From: Actinoplanes sp. L3-i22
GTDB taxonomy: Bacteria; Actinomycetota; Actinomycetes; Mycobacteriales; Micromonosporaceae
Length of the DNA: 64,000 bases
Assembly (NCBI RefSeq): GCF_019704555.1
Contig: NZ_AP024745.1
Span: 5,092,501-5,156,500, forward strand
Reading direction: 5' to 3'
Part shown: piece by piece, positions 35,374 through 43,718 of the stretch
How positions within the stretch are numbered: position 1 is the stretch's first letter
Layout: the number at the start of each line of letters is the position of its first letter
Program-made: the position numbers and the translations under genes
The notes under the pieces: generated by a model
Databases searched by the model: none
Seen by the model: only the letters and a program-made list of their open reading frames with translations
Told to the model about the DNA's origin: nothing

Positions 35374-35466
35374 GCGCCGGGCAAAGGCGGATGGGAAAGT
35401 CCGTTACCAGCAGATTGTGCTGACGACCGCAAGGTATGAGCCGGTTCGAGTCCGGTAGCCCGGCGC
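35374..35466 (+). ncRNA. tRNA-like cloverleaf RNA of unknown function
   Basis: A 93-nt segment folds as a cloverleaf. The closing stem is a perfect 9 bp (35374-35382 with 35458-35466). A D-like arm has 6 bp (35386-35391 with 35400-35405) and the loop TGGGAAAG. A third arm has 5 bp (35408-35412 with 35418-35422) with a 5-nt loop, GATTG. A small variable arm is ACC-GCAA-GGT. A T-like arm pairs GCCGG with CCGGT around TTCGAGT (35445-35451). The third loop is too short for a normal anticodon and lacks U33, and A57 is unpaired, so it is not a standard tRNA. The rest of 35214-35560 holds no gene, only the promoter noted next. Confidence 0.45.
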
Positions 35467-35548
35467 GCTGCCCTTGGTGCTCGCGCTACCGCCGGCGGGC
35501 CGGAATGGAGCGTCCTTCCGTCCGAGGTGGACGCGATCGTTCGACTTT

Positions 35549-35554
35549 TAGAAT
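35549..35554 (+). promoter_or_regulatory. -10 hexamer of the M50-type protease gene
   Basis: TAGAAT ends 6 nt before the ATG at 35561, predicting a leaderless transcript. No good -35 is seen. Confidence 0.5.
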
Positions 35555-35560
35555 GCGCCA

Positions 35561-36217
35561 ATGCCTGAGGACTCAGTCATGGTGAAGGCGGCGCTGATCG
35601 CCTGGATCCTGGCCGTGCCGCTGTGGTTCGTGACCAAGTTCTTCGTGGTGATCGCTCATGAGGGCGGCCATGCTCTCGTCGGGCTCGCGCTGCTCAACCG
35701 GGTGCGCCGGATCATCTTCGACCGCGATGGTGGCGGCGGTACCGAGTTCGTCTCACCTCCGGCGTGGCCCTTCGTCATCCTGGTGGCCTTTGCCGGCTAT
35801 GCCGGGCCGTCGCTCTTCGGATTGCTCGCGTCCGCTCTGCTGCTGCACGGGAAACCGGAGATGGTGCTCTGGGCGAGCATGGCCTTCCTGTTCCTGATGA
35901 TGTTCACCGTTCGCGGCTGGGTCGGCTGGATCGTCATACCGCTCCTGATGGTCGGGCTCTACCAACTCGCCACCAAGGCGTCCGCCGAGATGAGCACGCT
36001 CGGGGCGTACGTCTGGACCTGGTTTCTCCTGATCGGTGCCGTCCAGCGGATGCTGGTCTATCTGAGCACGAAGAACTATCTGGTCGCCGGGACCGATACC
36101 GTGCGGCTGCAGAAGGCCTCGCTGGTGCCGAGTGAGATCTGGAGCCTGATCCTCCTGCTGGCCACCGGGGCGGCGCTGGTCTGGGGCGGCTCGATGCTGC
36201 TGCGCATGCCAACCTGA
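35561..36217 (+). CDS. M50-family (site-2-protease-like) membrane metallopeptidase
   Basis: A 218-aa membrane protein. The zinc-binding motif HEGGH (HExxH, about residues 34-38) lies at the end of the first hydrophobic helix, as in M50 proteases. Further helices fall at about 68-100, 108-140, 147-170 and 190-212. The second-half Asp ligand motif of M50 proteases is not clear, so catalysis is likely but unproven. An ATG six codons on (35579) is an alternative start, but the upstream TAGAAT hexamer supports 35561. The neighbours give no substrate clue. Confidence 0.72.
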   Translation: MPEDSVMVKAALIAWILAVPLWFVTKFFVVIAHEGGHALVGLALLNRVRRIIFDRDGGGGTEFVSPPAWPFVILVAFAGYAGPSLFGLLASALLLHGKPEMVLWASMAFLFLMMFTVRGWVGWIVIPLLMVGLYQLATKASAEMSTLGAYVWTWFLLIGAVQRMLVYLSTKNYLVAGTDTVRLQKASLVPSEIWSLILLLATGAALVWGGSMLLRMPT

Positions 36218-36285
36218 CGGAGAAAGGGCGCACGACATAGGCCCGACGGCTGGTCGGATGCTTCGATCAGTACGCCCTTCGGCCG

Positions 36286-36801
36286 CTATCTCGTCGTTGA
36301 TTCGAGGAGGGCAATCAACGCCGGGAGTTCAGCGGCAGCGGCCTCGATCACCGCCTCGACCGAGCGTGCCGAGGCGCCGGTATGCCGCCGGGCGAGATCG
36401 ACCAGCGGCGGGATCGGGTGTGGGGAGCGGTGGAGACCGTCGACCATCTCCAGCGGTCCGACACCGTTCGCCAGCAACCAGAGGTAGTCACCCAGGTTCT
36501 GCGCGATGATGTCCAGCTCGCCCTCGGAACCGAGAAACACCATGGGTTCGGTCTCGATCGCAGCGGCTGGCGTACGGATCCAGAAAGCCGCGGCCCCACC
36601 ACTGCCATCGCGTCCGAAGACACGAAACGGCGACACCCCGGCGGCCGGGTTGCCGGTCCACGCGTGCCACCACTGCGTGGTCTCGACGGACCATTCGAAC
36701 ATGTCGTCCGGCTGGAAGTCGTGCCCATCGTGATCCTCGAAGAACCCGAGCGAGTGCGCTTCCACCAGCGCGGCCGGCAGCGTCCTGTCCTCGGCAGTCA
36801 C
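36286..36801 (-). CDS. SMI1/KNR4 (SUKH)-like protein
   Basis: A 171-aa acidic soluble protein. The middle part, with AFWIRTPAAAIETEPMVFLGSEGELDIIAQNLGDYLWLLANG, resembles SUKH/SMI1-KNR4 proteins, which often act as immunity proteins to nuclease or deaminase toxins. No toxin gene is adjacent, so that role is only a possibility. The start is GTG 36801, with TACGCT (36808-36813 reverse) 6 nt upstream, predicting a leaderless mRNA. Confidence 0.62.
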   Translation of the reverse strand: MTAEDRTLPAALVEAHSLGFFEDHDGHDFQPDDMFEWSVETTQWWHAWTGNPAAGVSPFRVFGRDGSGGAAAFWIRTPAAAIETEPMVFLGSEGELDIIAQNLGDYLWLLANGVGPLEMVDGLHRSPHPIPPLVDLARRHTGASARSVEAVIEAAAAELPALIALLESTTR

Positions 36802-36915
36802 CGATGGAGCGTATGCGGATGGCGTCGAGGCGGCATCCGGGCATCGCCAAGGACATGCGTAGGGGACGCCAGAGACGCCGCTATCCGCCGGTGAAGGTTT
36901 GGGCGAAGGCGCCGT

Positions 36916-37326
36916 TCAGGAGCGGCGTAGCCACCAAAGGTCGTCGGCCGGCGTCTGCGGATCGTGATACGTGCGCCCCAGCAATGTGTCGTCCAGGCGG
37001 GTGATGACGGTGCGAAGCTCGCGCGCGGCGTGTGCCGGCAGCTTGGTGGCTGCCTCGTCCAAGCGCGTTCTCGCCCAGCCCACACCGCAGCAGGAACACG
37101 TGAACTCCGCTTCCCACGGCTTCCACCGGCGCTGATTGCCGTGCACGTGCGCGCTCCACACACTCACCGCGGCGGCCACCACGCCCGGCAGCCACAGCCG
37201 CTGCTCCAGCAGGCGGACCGCGGCATTGGCGGGGCCGGACAACCCGGGAACGTCACGATGACGGATCCATCGGCTTCGGTTGACGGTCGAGCGGTGACGT
37301 AGCGATCCAGGCGATCTACGCGGCAC
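36916..37326 (-). CDS. hypothetical protein with CxxC pair
   Basis: Up to 136 aa, not recognised. The core RLLEQRLWLPGVVAAAVSVW could be amphipathic or membrane-associated. TCSCCGVGW gives three clustered cysteines, and the C-terminus is helical (AARELRTVITRLDDTLLGRTY). The first 35 residues are basic and poorly protein-like, so translation may begin at a TTG near residue 30 (LSGPANAAVRLLEQ). It is divergent from the membrane-protein gene that follows. Function unknown. Confidence 0.5.
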   Translation of the reverse strand: MPRRSPGSLRHRSTVNRSRWIRHRDVPGLSGPANAAVRLLEQRLWLPGVVAAAVSVWSAHVHGNQRRWKPWEAEFTCSCCGVGWARTRLDEAATKLPAHAARELRTVITRLDDTLLGRTYHDPQTPADDLWWLRRS

Positions 37327-37406
37327 GGCCCCTTCGGCGAATTGTCATGCCGCAGATCATCGCACGGCGGGCAACGCCGATCGCCGGGTTGGATCATCAT
37401 GAATGG

Positions 37407-38792
37407 GTGAACCTGCGCCGTTCGATCAGTTCCCGGGTGTTCGCGGTATTCGGCGCGGCGCTGCTGGCGGGTCTCGTCGTCTTCCTGGTGAGCTGGCAGG
37501 TCACCGAGGGCCTCTCGGCGCGCGGGCTGCTTCTCGTCGGGTTCTACGCGCTGGTCGGGCCGTTGCTCGGGGCCACCGCTGTCCGGTACGCGTTCCAGCC
37601 GTTCGAAGTCGGCGTCGACCCGGACGGCTGGACGGTGCGGATCGGCCGGTACCGGCGGGACGTGCGATGGGCCGAGATCTCCGCGGTGGTGATCGAGAAT
37701 CGGCCGGTCCAGACGCGGCGTCGCGCGCCGGTTCCCGCGCTCTTTCTGGTACCCGAACCGGGCGTCAGCCTCGACCCGCCGAGCGACCTGCGGGCCACCG
37801 TGGACGGCCGGCCGGCGGTGCGGCTGTTCGACCTGAGCGACCCGAAGATCGACGAGCAGCAGTTCGTCCGCGACCTCGCGATCCTGGCCGGTGACCGGCT
37901 GGAGGTTCGGCTCTACCCGCTCGGCCTGGCGCTGCTGACCGAGGACGGCCGCAAGAGGCTGAACGAAGCCGCCCGGGGCTGGCTGGACGACGGGCGGGCC
38001 CTGCCCGCGTTCCCGCCCGGCGCGGCGGGCCGGCGGACGCAGCGCTGGCTGAACCGGCGGCGCTTCGTCCTGTTCGTCGGCTGGTACCTGCTCGCCGTGC
38101 TCCCCGCGCTGTTGCTCACCGGCTTCGCGGCCCGGGTGTACGAGCTGCTCGGCGCCGCGGTCGCGGTGCTGGGCCTGCTCGCGGTCCTCGACGCGTATGA
38201 CCGGTTCGTCACGCTGTTCAGCCGGGCCACCGAGCTCGTCGAGCACGAGCTGGTGATCTCCGGAACGGACCTGGTGCAGGTGATCGGCGACGGCGTCCAC
38301 CGCTGGCGCCTGCACGACGGTAAGGCCGTGGTGCTGCCGCCGAAACGGGGCTACGGCAAGGCGTGGGTGCTCGGCCTCCCGCACCCCGTGATGCTGCTCG
38401 GCGATCCGCGGACCGGGCGGCTTCGCGACCACGAGGACCTGCGCGCCCTCGCGGCGGTGCTGAGCGAGTCACCGCACGAGGCCGATCGGGCCGCCGCGCG
38501 GGAGGTCGACAGCCTGGCCGGGCAGTCCCGGGTCGGCGACCCGGCGGAACCGGGCGGCGCCGGGGGTGCGCTGTGGATGTCGCTGACCAAGGCCGGCCGC
38601 GTCCTGGCCTGGGCCGTCGTCGTGAGCACCGTCCTGGTGGCCGGCGGCTGGATCCTGGAGAGCGCCCGCTACCTGGGCGGCGCGGTGATCATCCTCGGCC
38701 TGGCTCTGGCGGTCGTGTGGGCCGGCTACGCGCTGTTCCGGATCTCCGGGCTGGTCGGTGCGGCCTGGCAGGCGATCCGGAAGAGCCACTAG
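37407..38792 (+). CDS. multi-pass membrane protein of unknown function
   Basis: About 461 aa. Hydrophobic helix pairs lie at about residues 10-55, 225-270 and 395-445. The region after the first pair (FQPFEVGVDPDGWTVRIGRYRRDVRWAEISAVVI) looks PH-like, as does the region after the second (ELVISGTDLVQVIGDGVHRWRLHDGKAVVLPP). The protein resembles the smaller membrane protein at 33.0 kb in layout. GTG 37407 is chosen because CATCAT ends 6 nt upstream; an in-frame ATG at 37347 would add 20 residues. No catalytic motif is visible. Confidence 0.65.
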   Translation: MNLRRSISSRVFAVFGAALLAGLVVFLVSWQVTEGLSARGLLLVGFYALVGPLLGATAVRYAFQPFEVGVDPDGWTVRIGRYRRDVRWAEISAVVIENRPVQTRRRAPVPALFLVPEPGVSLDPPSDLRATVDGRPAVRLFDLSDPKIDEQQFVRDLAILAGDRLEVRLYPLGLALLTEDGRKRLNEAARGWLDDGRALPAFPPGAAGRRTQRWLNRRRFVLFVGWYLLAVLPALLLTGFAARVYELLGAAVAVLGLLAVLDAYDRFVTLFSRATELVEHELVISGTDLVQVIGDGVHRWRLHDGKAVVLPPKRGYGKAWVLGLPHPVMLLGDPRTGRLRDHEDLRALAAVLSESPHEADRAAAREVDSLAGQSRVGDPAEPGGAGGALWMSLTKAGRVLAWAVVVSTVLVAGGWILESARYLGGAVIILGLALAVVWAGYALFRISGLVGAAWQAIRKSH

Positions 38793-38928
38793 ATTCCACG
38801 GCCTCGCGCCGGCCGCGGGGTCAGGTCCTCCGGAATCAGGTCGGCCATGTCTCGCCGGTCTGCCCACGTCGACCGGCTCGATCGGGATGACGCGGCGCGC
38901 GTGCTTGTCGCCGTACCGAAGAAGCTTT
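38789..38928 (-). pseudogene. possible gene remnant between convergent genes
   Basis: On the reverse strand a coding-like stretch with high third-position GC (about 38870-38928, reading LLRYGDKHARRVIPIEPVDVG) shifts frame near 38860 into MADLIPEDLTPRPARGRGI and a stop at 38789. Neither part makes a full gene. It looks like the decayed 3' end of an unidentified gene. Confidence 0.3.
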
Positions 38929-38952
38929 GTCGGTGTTGATTTTGTGGGGAAC

Positions 38953-39783
38953 TCAGCTGGCGGTGACGACGGAGAGCAGGTCGAGTTTCTGGTAGGTCTC
39001 GCTGCCCGGCGCCGCCGTGTAGACCAGCAGCGACTGCGACTGGTCCGGGTCGACGAGTTGCTGGCAGTGCAGGTCGAGCCGCCCGACCAGCGGATGCAGC
39101 AGCCGCCGGGGCGCGCAGTAGGGACCGGCCACCGGCTGCTGCCGCCACAGCTCGGCGAACCCGGGGCTGGCGGCGTGCAGCGCGGTGACGATGTCGCCGG
39201 CACGCGACGAGGCGCCGTCGCGGGTGCACGCCGCCAGCAGATGCGCCACGACCATCCGGCCCTGGTCATCGTGATCCTCCGGCGGGTAGAGCGCCCGCTC
39301 GCCCGGATCGGTGAACCACCGGTAGTGCGGACTGCGCTCCAGCCCCCGCCGCACACTGTCGTCGCCGAGCAGCGCCCGGGCGAGCGCCGTCTGCCGCAAC
39401 GTCTCGCCGACCCCGTTGACCACCAGCGCGGCCGCGTCGGCCAGCCCGTCGAAGACCCGCATCATCCCCGGGTTGACGTGGTCGGCGGCGGTCACGCCAC
39501 GGCGCGGCGGCACGAACCCGCCCAGCCGGAACAGGTGATCACGCTCGTCGACGGTCAGGCGCAGCCCGCGCGCGACCGCGGCCAGGGCCTGCTCCGACGG
39601 ATGCGGCCCGCGCGGCTGTTCGAGACGCGTGTAGTAGTCCACCGACAGGTCGCTGAGCAGCGCGACCTCCTCGCGCCGCAGCCCGGCCGTCCGGCGGCGC
39701 AGCCCGCGCGGCAGCCCGGCGTCCTGCGGCTGCAAGGCTTCGCGGCGGCTGCGCAGGAAGGCCGCGAGTCGTTCCCGCTCCAC
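38953..39783 (-). CDS. XRE-family regulator with MmyB-like ligand-binding domain
   Basis: A 276-aa regulator. A helix-turn-helix domain (about residues 5-85; TAGLRREEVALLSDLSVDYYTRLEQPRGPHPSEQAL) is followed by the MmyB-like PAS-type domain (about 95-270; ALVVNGVGETLRQTALARALL). This architecture is very common in actinobacteria and is usually paired with a short-chain dehydrogenase gene. Here the SDR gene ends 4 nt before the GTG at 39783, so the two are co-transcribed. The ligand, possibly a fatty acid as reported for MltR-type relatives, is not known. Confidence 0.9.
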   Translation of the reverse strand: MERERLAAFLRSRREALQPQDAGLPRGLRRRTAGLRREEVALLSDLSVDYYTRLEQPRGPHPSEQALAAVARGLRLTVDERDHLFRLGGFVPPRRGVTAADHVNPGMMRVFDGLADAAALVVNGVGETLRQTALARALLGDDSVRRGLERSPHYRWFTDPGERALYPPEDHDDQGRMVVAHLLAACTRDGASSRAGDIVTALHAASPGFAELWRQQPVAGPYCAPRRLLHPLVGRLDLHCQQLVDPDQSQSLLVYTAAPGSETYQKLDLLSVVTAS

Positions 39784-39787
39784 CCCG

Positions 39788-40651
39788 CTATTCTCCCGCG
39801 CCGATGCCGGTGAGCTGGTGCAATACTCGCCACAGTCGCTCGCCGTCACCGGGCCGCCGGGCCGAGCGATACACCGCCAGCTCGGTCGGCCCGCCGGTGA
39901 ACTCGCCGAAGCCGTCCGGCCCGTAGAGCCGCCCACCCGCGTCCGGCGCCGTCGCCGCCATCAACGGCGGAAGCACCCCGCGCGCCGGGGACTGCGCGAA
40001 GCGGCCGGTGATCGCGCGCAGCGGCCCCGGCGTGGTCCGGTAGAGATTGGTCAGCGTGGTCCCCGGATGCGCCGCGTTGCTGCTCACGGCCGCTTCGCGA
40101 CGATCAAGTTCCAGAGCGAAGAGCAAATTCAAGAGCTTCGAGCGCCCGTACGCCCTGGTGCCCCGATACTTGCGCTCAGCGGAAAGATCGTCCCAGTCGA
40201 TCCGGGCGTGCTTCGCCGCGGCGCTGGTCAGCGTGGTCACCCGGCCGTGCGCGGCGCGCAGCAGCGGCAGCAGGCGCAGGGTGAGCGCGGCGTGGCCGAG
40301 CACGTTCGTGCCGAACTGCAGCTCGAATCCGTCCACGGTGACCTGCCGCTGCGGCGGGAGCATCACGCCGGCGTTGTTGACCAGCAGGTCGAGCGGCCGG
40401 CCTTCGCCGAGCAGCGCGTCGGCGAACGCGGTCACCGACGCGAGATCGGCCAGGTCGAGCCGTTCGAGGCGGATCTTGGCGGTCGGGTTCGCCCGGCGGA
40501 TCAGGGCGGCGGCCGCCTCGCCCTTGGCCGGATTGCGGACCGGCAGGACCAGATCGGCGCCGGCGTGGGCGAGGTGGGTGGCGAGTTCGCGGCCGATGCC
40601 GTCGCTGGCGCCGGTGACGACCGCGAGGCGGCCGGTCAGGTCGGTTGTCAT
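39788..40651 (-). CDS. short-chain dehydrogenase/reductase
   Basis: A 287-aa SDR oxidoreductase. The nucleotide motif is TGASDGIG (about residues 13-20), followed by NNAGVM. The catalytic Ser is in [10 protein letters not shown] and YxxxK is in [12 protein letters not shown]. It resembles the retinol-dehydrogenase-like SDRs of bacteria. ATG 40651 is chosen over an upstream in-frame start because [15 protein letters not shown] is the usual N-terminus. It forms an operon with the MmyB-type regulator downstream. The substrate is unknown. Confidence 0.9.
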   Translation of the reverse strand: MTTDLTGRLAVVTGASDGIGRELATHLAHAGADLVLPVRNPAKGEAAAALIRRANPTAKIRLERLDLADLASVTAFADALLGEGRPLDLLVNNAGVMLPPQRQVTVDGFELQFGTNVLGHAALTLRLLPLLRAAHGRVTTLTSAAAKHARIDWDDLSAERKYRGTRAYGRSKLLNLLFALELDRREAAVSSNAAHPGTTLTNLYRTTPGPLRAITGRFAQSPARGVLPPLMAATAPDAGGRLYGPDGFGEFTGGPTELAVYRSARRPGDGERLWRVLHQLTGIGAGE

Positions 40652-40710
40652 GGCCCAAGGCTGCGTCGATCGCCCGCCGCCGGCCATGCCCCGTCATGAC
40701 AAGGATAAAA

Positions 40711-40740
40711 AAGATCAACACCGGTTTCCGGTACGGCGTG
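40711..40740. repeat. dispersed 30-bp intergenic repeat, copy 1 (copy 2 at 59098-59127)
   Basis: The two 30-bp segments match at 27 positions, starting with AAGATCAA and ending with TTTCCGGTACGGCGTG. Both lie in gaps between reverse-strand genes, downstream of one stop and upstream of the next start. Confidence 0.65.
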
Positions 40741-40756
40741 CAGCCCGCCCGGAAAC

Positions 40757-41365
40757 CTATCGGGCCGGCGTGGTGACCGAGTGCAGCAGGAAGTCGACCA
40801 GGCTGCGGGCGTGCTCGGCGGCGGTCGCGGCGAGCGCCGCCCGCTCGGCCGGCGGCGTGGTCAGCGCGTGCATCATCGCCCCGCCGGCCAGGGTGTCCAG
40901 CAGCAGCGTGACCGAGGTGGCGGCGGGCAGCTCGCCGCGGGTGATGCCGCGCCGGATGATGTCGCGGGCCGCGGCGATCTGCGAGGTGCGGATCTGGTCG
41001 TAGTGCCGGGCGATCCCGGCGATCGAGGCGGCCTCCAGGTTCAGCCGCAGCGCGGCCTTGCTGCACGGCCCGGCGTAGAGCGCCACCATCTGGGTGGCCA
41101 GCTCGACCAGGTCGCCGTGCAGGGTGCCGGTGTCCACGTCGCTGACCCGGGGCAGGCCCGCGGTCAGGGCGTCGGTCAGCAGCGACTCCTTGCTGGTCCA
41201 GCGCAGGTAGAGGGTGGCCTTGCCGATCCCGGCGCGGCGGGCCACCGGCTCCATCGCGAACCCGGCCCAGCCGGCGTCGCCGAACACGTCCAGCGCCGCC
41301 TGGGTGATCCGCCGGTCCACCTCCGGATCGCGGGGCCGGCCCGGGCCGGTCGACGCAACGCTCAT
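40757..41365 (-). CDS. TetR family transcriptional regulator
   Basis: A 202-aa regulator. The TetR helix-turn-helix (about residues 18-65) has ITQAALDVFGDAGWAGFAM and IGKATLYLRWTSKESLL. The C-terminal domain (70-200) is helical with the MMHALTTPPAER pattern of the TetR_C_11-like group. GGAGG lies 7 nt before the ATG. It is divergent from a PadR gene; its target may be the SDR operon downstream or an unlinked gene. Confidence 0.9.
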   Translation of the reverse strand: MSVASTGPGRPRDPEVDRRITQAALDVFGDAGWAGFAMEPVARRAGIGKATLYLRWTSKESLLTDALTAGLPRVSDVDTGTLHGDLVELATQMVALYAGPCSKAALRLNLEAASIAGIARHYDQIRTSQIAAARDIIRRGITRGELPAATSVTLLLDTLAGGAMMHALTTPPAERAALAATAAEHARSLVDFLLHSVTTPAR

Positions 41366-41498
41366 GACCCAACCTCCGCATTGCTGAACGGTCCCCGTCA
41401 GGATACGCCGAGGTCAGCCGGGGGAGCGGGTAACGTCAGGATCGACGTTCCAGACTGTACGATCCGACTCCCCGCCGTCCGGACCAGGAGACAGCCCC

Positions 41499-42050
41499 GT
41501 GGCGACCGCCCTCCCGATCAGCGCGTACGTCGTGCTGGGCCTGCTCAGCCGGCACGACGACGCCACGCCGTACCAACTGGACCAGGAGATCCGGCACAGC
41601 ATCGGCTACTTCTGGGTCTTCCCGCGCTCGCAGCTGTACGCGGAGGCCGACCGGCTCGTCCGGCGCGGCCTGGTCGAGGAGCGCCAGGAGCAGGCCGGCC
41701 GGCGCCGCCGCACGCTGTCGCTGACCGCGGCCGGGCGCCGCGAGCTGGACCGCTGGCTGGCCGTGCCGACCTCGGCGCTCTCCGAGGTGCACGACGAGGG
41801 GCTGCTGCGACTGTTCTTCCAGGACTCCGCGGGCACCGGCGCGCCGGCCACGATCGAGCGGCTGGCGACCGAGCAGATCCGCGCCCACGAGGGCCGGTTG
41901 CAGGAGTACCAGCAGCTCATGGGCTCGGGCCGGCTGCGCCCGCGCTCACCCGAGCGGGCCACCCTGGAGGTCGGCCTGCGCCTGGAGACGATGATGATCG
42001 GCTTCTGGCGGGAGATCGCCGCCGCCCCGGCCGACCTGATCGGCGAGTAG
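41499..42050 (+). CDS. PadR family transcriptional regulator
   Basis: A 183-aa regulator. The PadR winged helix (about residues 8-85) has SAYVVLGLLSRHDDATPYQLDQEI, then YAEADRLVRRGLVEE and RRTLSLTAAGRRELDRWL. The C-terminal helical dimerisation domain spans about 95-180. The start is GTG with GGAG 8 nt upstream. Its promoter region contains TCCAGACTGTA (41449-41459); a variant occurs at 43632 between the carotenoid oxygenase gene and the next regulator, so it may bind both. The convergent neighbour is the carotenoid oxygenase gene. Confidence 0.88.
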   Translation: MATALPISAYVVLGLLSRHDDATPYQLDQEIRHSIGYFWVFPRSQLYAEADRLVRRGLVEERQEQAGRRRRTLSLTAAGRRELDRWLAVPTSALSEVHDEGLLRLFFQDSAGTGAPATIERLATEQIRAHEGRLQEYQQLMGSGRLRPRSPERATLEVGLRLETMMIGFWREIAAAPADLIGE

Positions 42051-42078
42051 CCGGCACTTTATTCGGCGGCGCGCCCGG

Positions 42079-42110
42079 TCCAGTGGACGTTCACCGGCGA
42101 TCGGTAACTT
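42079..42110 (+). promoter_or_regulatory. orphan SARP-type promoter element
   Basis: TCCAGTG (42079-42085), 4 nt, TTCACCG (42090-42096), 8 nt, then TAACTT (42105-42110): the same geometry as the boxes at 49952 and 55985. Transcription would run to the right, antisense to the carotenoid oxygenase gene or into a small unidentified gene. The rest of the 201-bp convergent gap shows nothing else. Confidence 0.45.
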
Positions 42111-42251
42111 TCGGTCCGCCGGGAACGGTGCGGCCGCGTCAACCCGTCCGTGGTCTTGCCGTTCCCGCTTCTCCGGTCCGGTCCGGCGGTGTGCCTCGCG
42201 GCGTGTCACGGCGAAAGCGTGGGTGGCGCCGGGCCGGACCGGTCCTCCCGC

Positions 42252-43589
42252 TCAGTACAGCTCGGCGTCGGCGACCCAGTTGCCGTGGAAGCCGAACGGG
42301 ATGCGGCTGGGCAGGTGGACGGTGGCGACCGCGCTCAGGTCGGCCGCGTCCACCACGACCAGGTCGGCGCGGTCGGTGGTGGCGTCGTGCACGACCGACA
42401 GGATCCAGCCGTCGTCCTCGGCCGTGGCGTCCGGGCGGGGGACGAAGGCCGGCTCCATGGTGACGCGGCCATCGCCGTACCCAAATGTCTCGGTCTTTCC
42501 GTTTTTGGTGTCGACCTTGACCAGCGGGCCGGTGCCGAAGCCCTCGGCGGGATCGCGCCGCACGTCGTCGGTGATCAGCAGGCCGCGCGAGCTGAAGCCG
42601 GCGAACCAGCCGTAGCGGTGCGGGCGGCCGGTCAGTGCCGGGTCGACCCGCGGGAACTCGACGCGATGGTCGCTGATCACCTCCTCCCGCACGGTCCCCC
42701 GATCGGGGTTGACCACCCAGCGCACCAGCGTCGGCGTGGCGTCGCCGGGCCCGCGCACGTCGCGGGCGAACATCTCGCTGTACCGAACCACGTCCATGGT
42801 CAGCGTGCCGTCCGGATTGTCGAACGCGTTGAGCACGTGGAAGACGAAGCCGCGCGGCGTCTCCACCCAGCGGACCTGCTCGGCCGTGCCGTGCACCGGC
42901 AGGATCCCGATCCGCGACGGGTGCCGCTCGTCCCAGGTGAACGGCAGGTCGGAGACCGGCTGGCCGGCCTGCATGCGGCGCTTGGCGGCGGCGAACGTGA
43001 CCGGCAGGTCGAGCACCACCACCCGGGTCTGGGTCAGCGCCATGTCGTGCACCATCGGCCCGTCGGCGACCTCGATGTCGCTGGTGTGCACGGCCGTGCC
43101 GTCCGGGCCGAGCACGACGTAGCGCACCGTGCTGAAGCCCGGGTGGTAGGTCATCGCGTGCATCTCGCCGGTGACCGGGTCGACCTTCGGGTGGGCGGTG
43201 AACCCGCGCCCGAGCGCGCCGTCGCAGTCCCAGACCGCCATCTCGGCCAGGTCCGGGCTGATCGCCACCGGCGGCTTGCCGGCCTCGATCAGGGTCAGCA
43301 GCCGCCCGGCGTGGCTGACGATGTTGGTGTTCGGCGCGCCCTGCTCGCTCTCGACGAACCGGCTGCGGTACCACTCGGCGTGCCCGTCGCGCAGCCGGAC
43401 CCCGTGCACCATCCCGGCACCGCGGAACCAGTGGTGGGTGGCCGGGTCGATGCCGCCGCGCGGGTTCGGCCCGATGCGCAGGTAGCGGCCGTTGAGCTCG
43501 CGCGGCAGCGCGCCGGTGACCGGCAGCCCGGTGGCGTAGCTCTCCGCGGCGAGCGGCGCGTAGTTGTGCTCCAGATAGCGGTTGGTCAT
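42252..43589 (-). CDS. carotenoid oxygenase (RPE65/lignostilbene dioxygenase family)
   Basis: A 445-aa non-heme iron dioxygenase cleaving a conjugated double bond in a carotenoid, apocarotenoid or stilbene. The N-terminal NGRYLRIGPNPR and HWFRGAGMVHGVR are family signatures. Four His ligands of the seven-bladed propeller can be placed in HPKVDP, VHDMALT, FHVLNAFD and the C-terminal FGFHGNW. Length is normal and there is no signal peptide. ATG 43589 follows GGAGG by 5 nt. No carotenoid synthesis genes are nearby. An AT-rich inverted repeat lies upstream between it and the divergent AfsR-type gene. Confidence 0.92.
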   Translation of the reverse strand: MTNRYLEHNYAPLAAESYATGLPVTGALPRELNGRYLRIGPNPRGGIDPATHHWFRGAGMVHGVRLRDGHAEWYRSRFVESEQGAPNTNIVSHAGRLLTLIEAGKPPVAISPDLAEMAVWDCDGALGRGFTAHPKVDPVTGEMHAMTYHPGFSTVRYVVLGPDGTAVHTSDIEVADGPMVHDMALTQTRVVVLDLPVTFAAAKRRMQAGQPVSDLPFTWDERHPSRIGILPVHGTAEQVRWVETPRGFVFHVLNAFDNPDGTLTMDVVRYSEMFARDVRGPGDATPTLVRWVVNPDRGTVREEVISDHRVEFPRVDPALTGRPHRYGWFAGFSSRGLLITDDVRRDPAEGFGTGPLVKVDTKNGKTETFGYGDGRVTMEPAFVPRPDATAEDDGWILSVVHDATTDRADLVVVDAADLSAVATVHLPSRIPFGFHGNWVADAELY

Positions 43590-43631
43590 GCCGTCCTCCA
43601 AACGTCAGATCCGACGGTACGCCTCGGACGG

Positions 43632-43658
43632 TCCAGTCTGTAATATTAAGATTCAGAC
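43632..43658. promoter_or_regulatory. AT-rich operator-like inverted repeat in a divergent gap
   Basis: TCTGTAAT (43637-43644) and ATTCAGA (43651-43657) form an imperfect inverted repeat around ATTAAG. It overlaps TCCAGTCTGTA (43632-43642), which differs by one base from a sequence in the padR promoter (41449-41459). PadR sites are typically AT-rich inverted repeats. The assignment is inferred. Confidence 0.45.
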
Positions 43659-43718
43659 CATGTGACGGTGAGGCGGTACACTCCGCACCGTCCGTGCAGA
43701 TCCGGGGGTGGAACGACG

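Noticed and set aside
35374..35466. Annotating the cloverleaf as a normal tRNA
   Set aside because: The third arm has a 5-nt loop without U33, position 8 is not U and A57 is unpaired; no anticodon can be assigned.
42150..43643. 497-codon forward frame antisense to the carotenoid oxygenase gene, downstream of the orphan SARP-like box
   Set aside because: Composition is that of an antisense shadow. Only the promoter element is kept as an observation.
43632..43682. SARP box before the first AfsR-type gene
   Set aside because: TCCAGTC and TTCAGAC are 20 bp apart rather than 11 or 22, and the TACACT hexamer is 18 bp beyond the second instead of 8.
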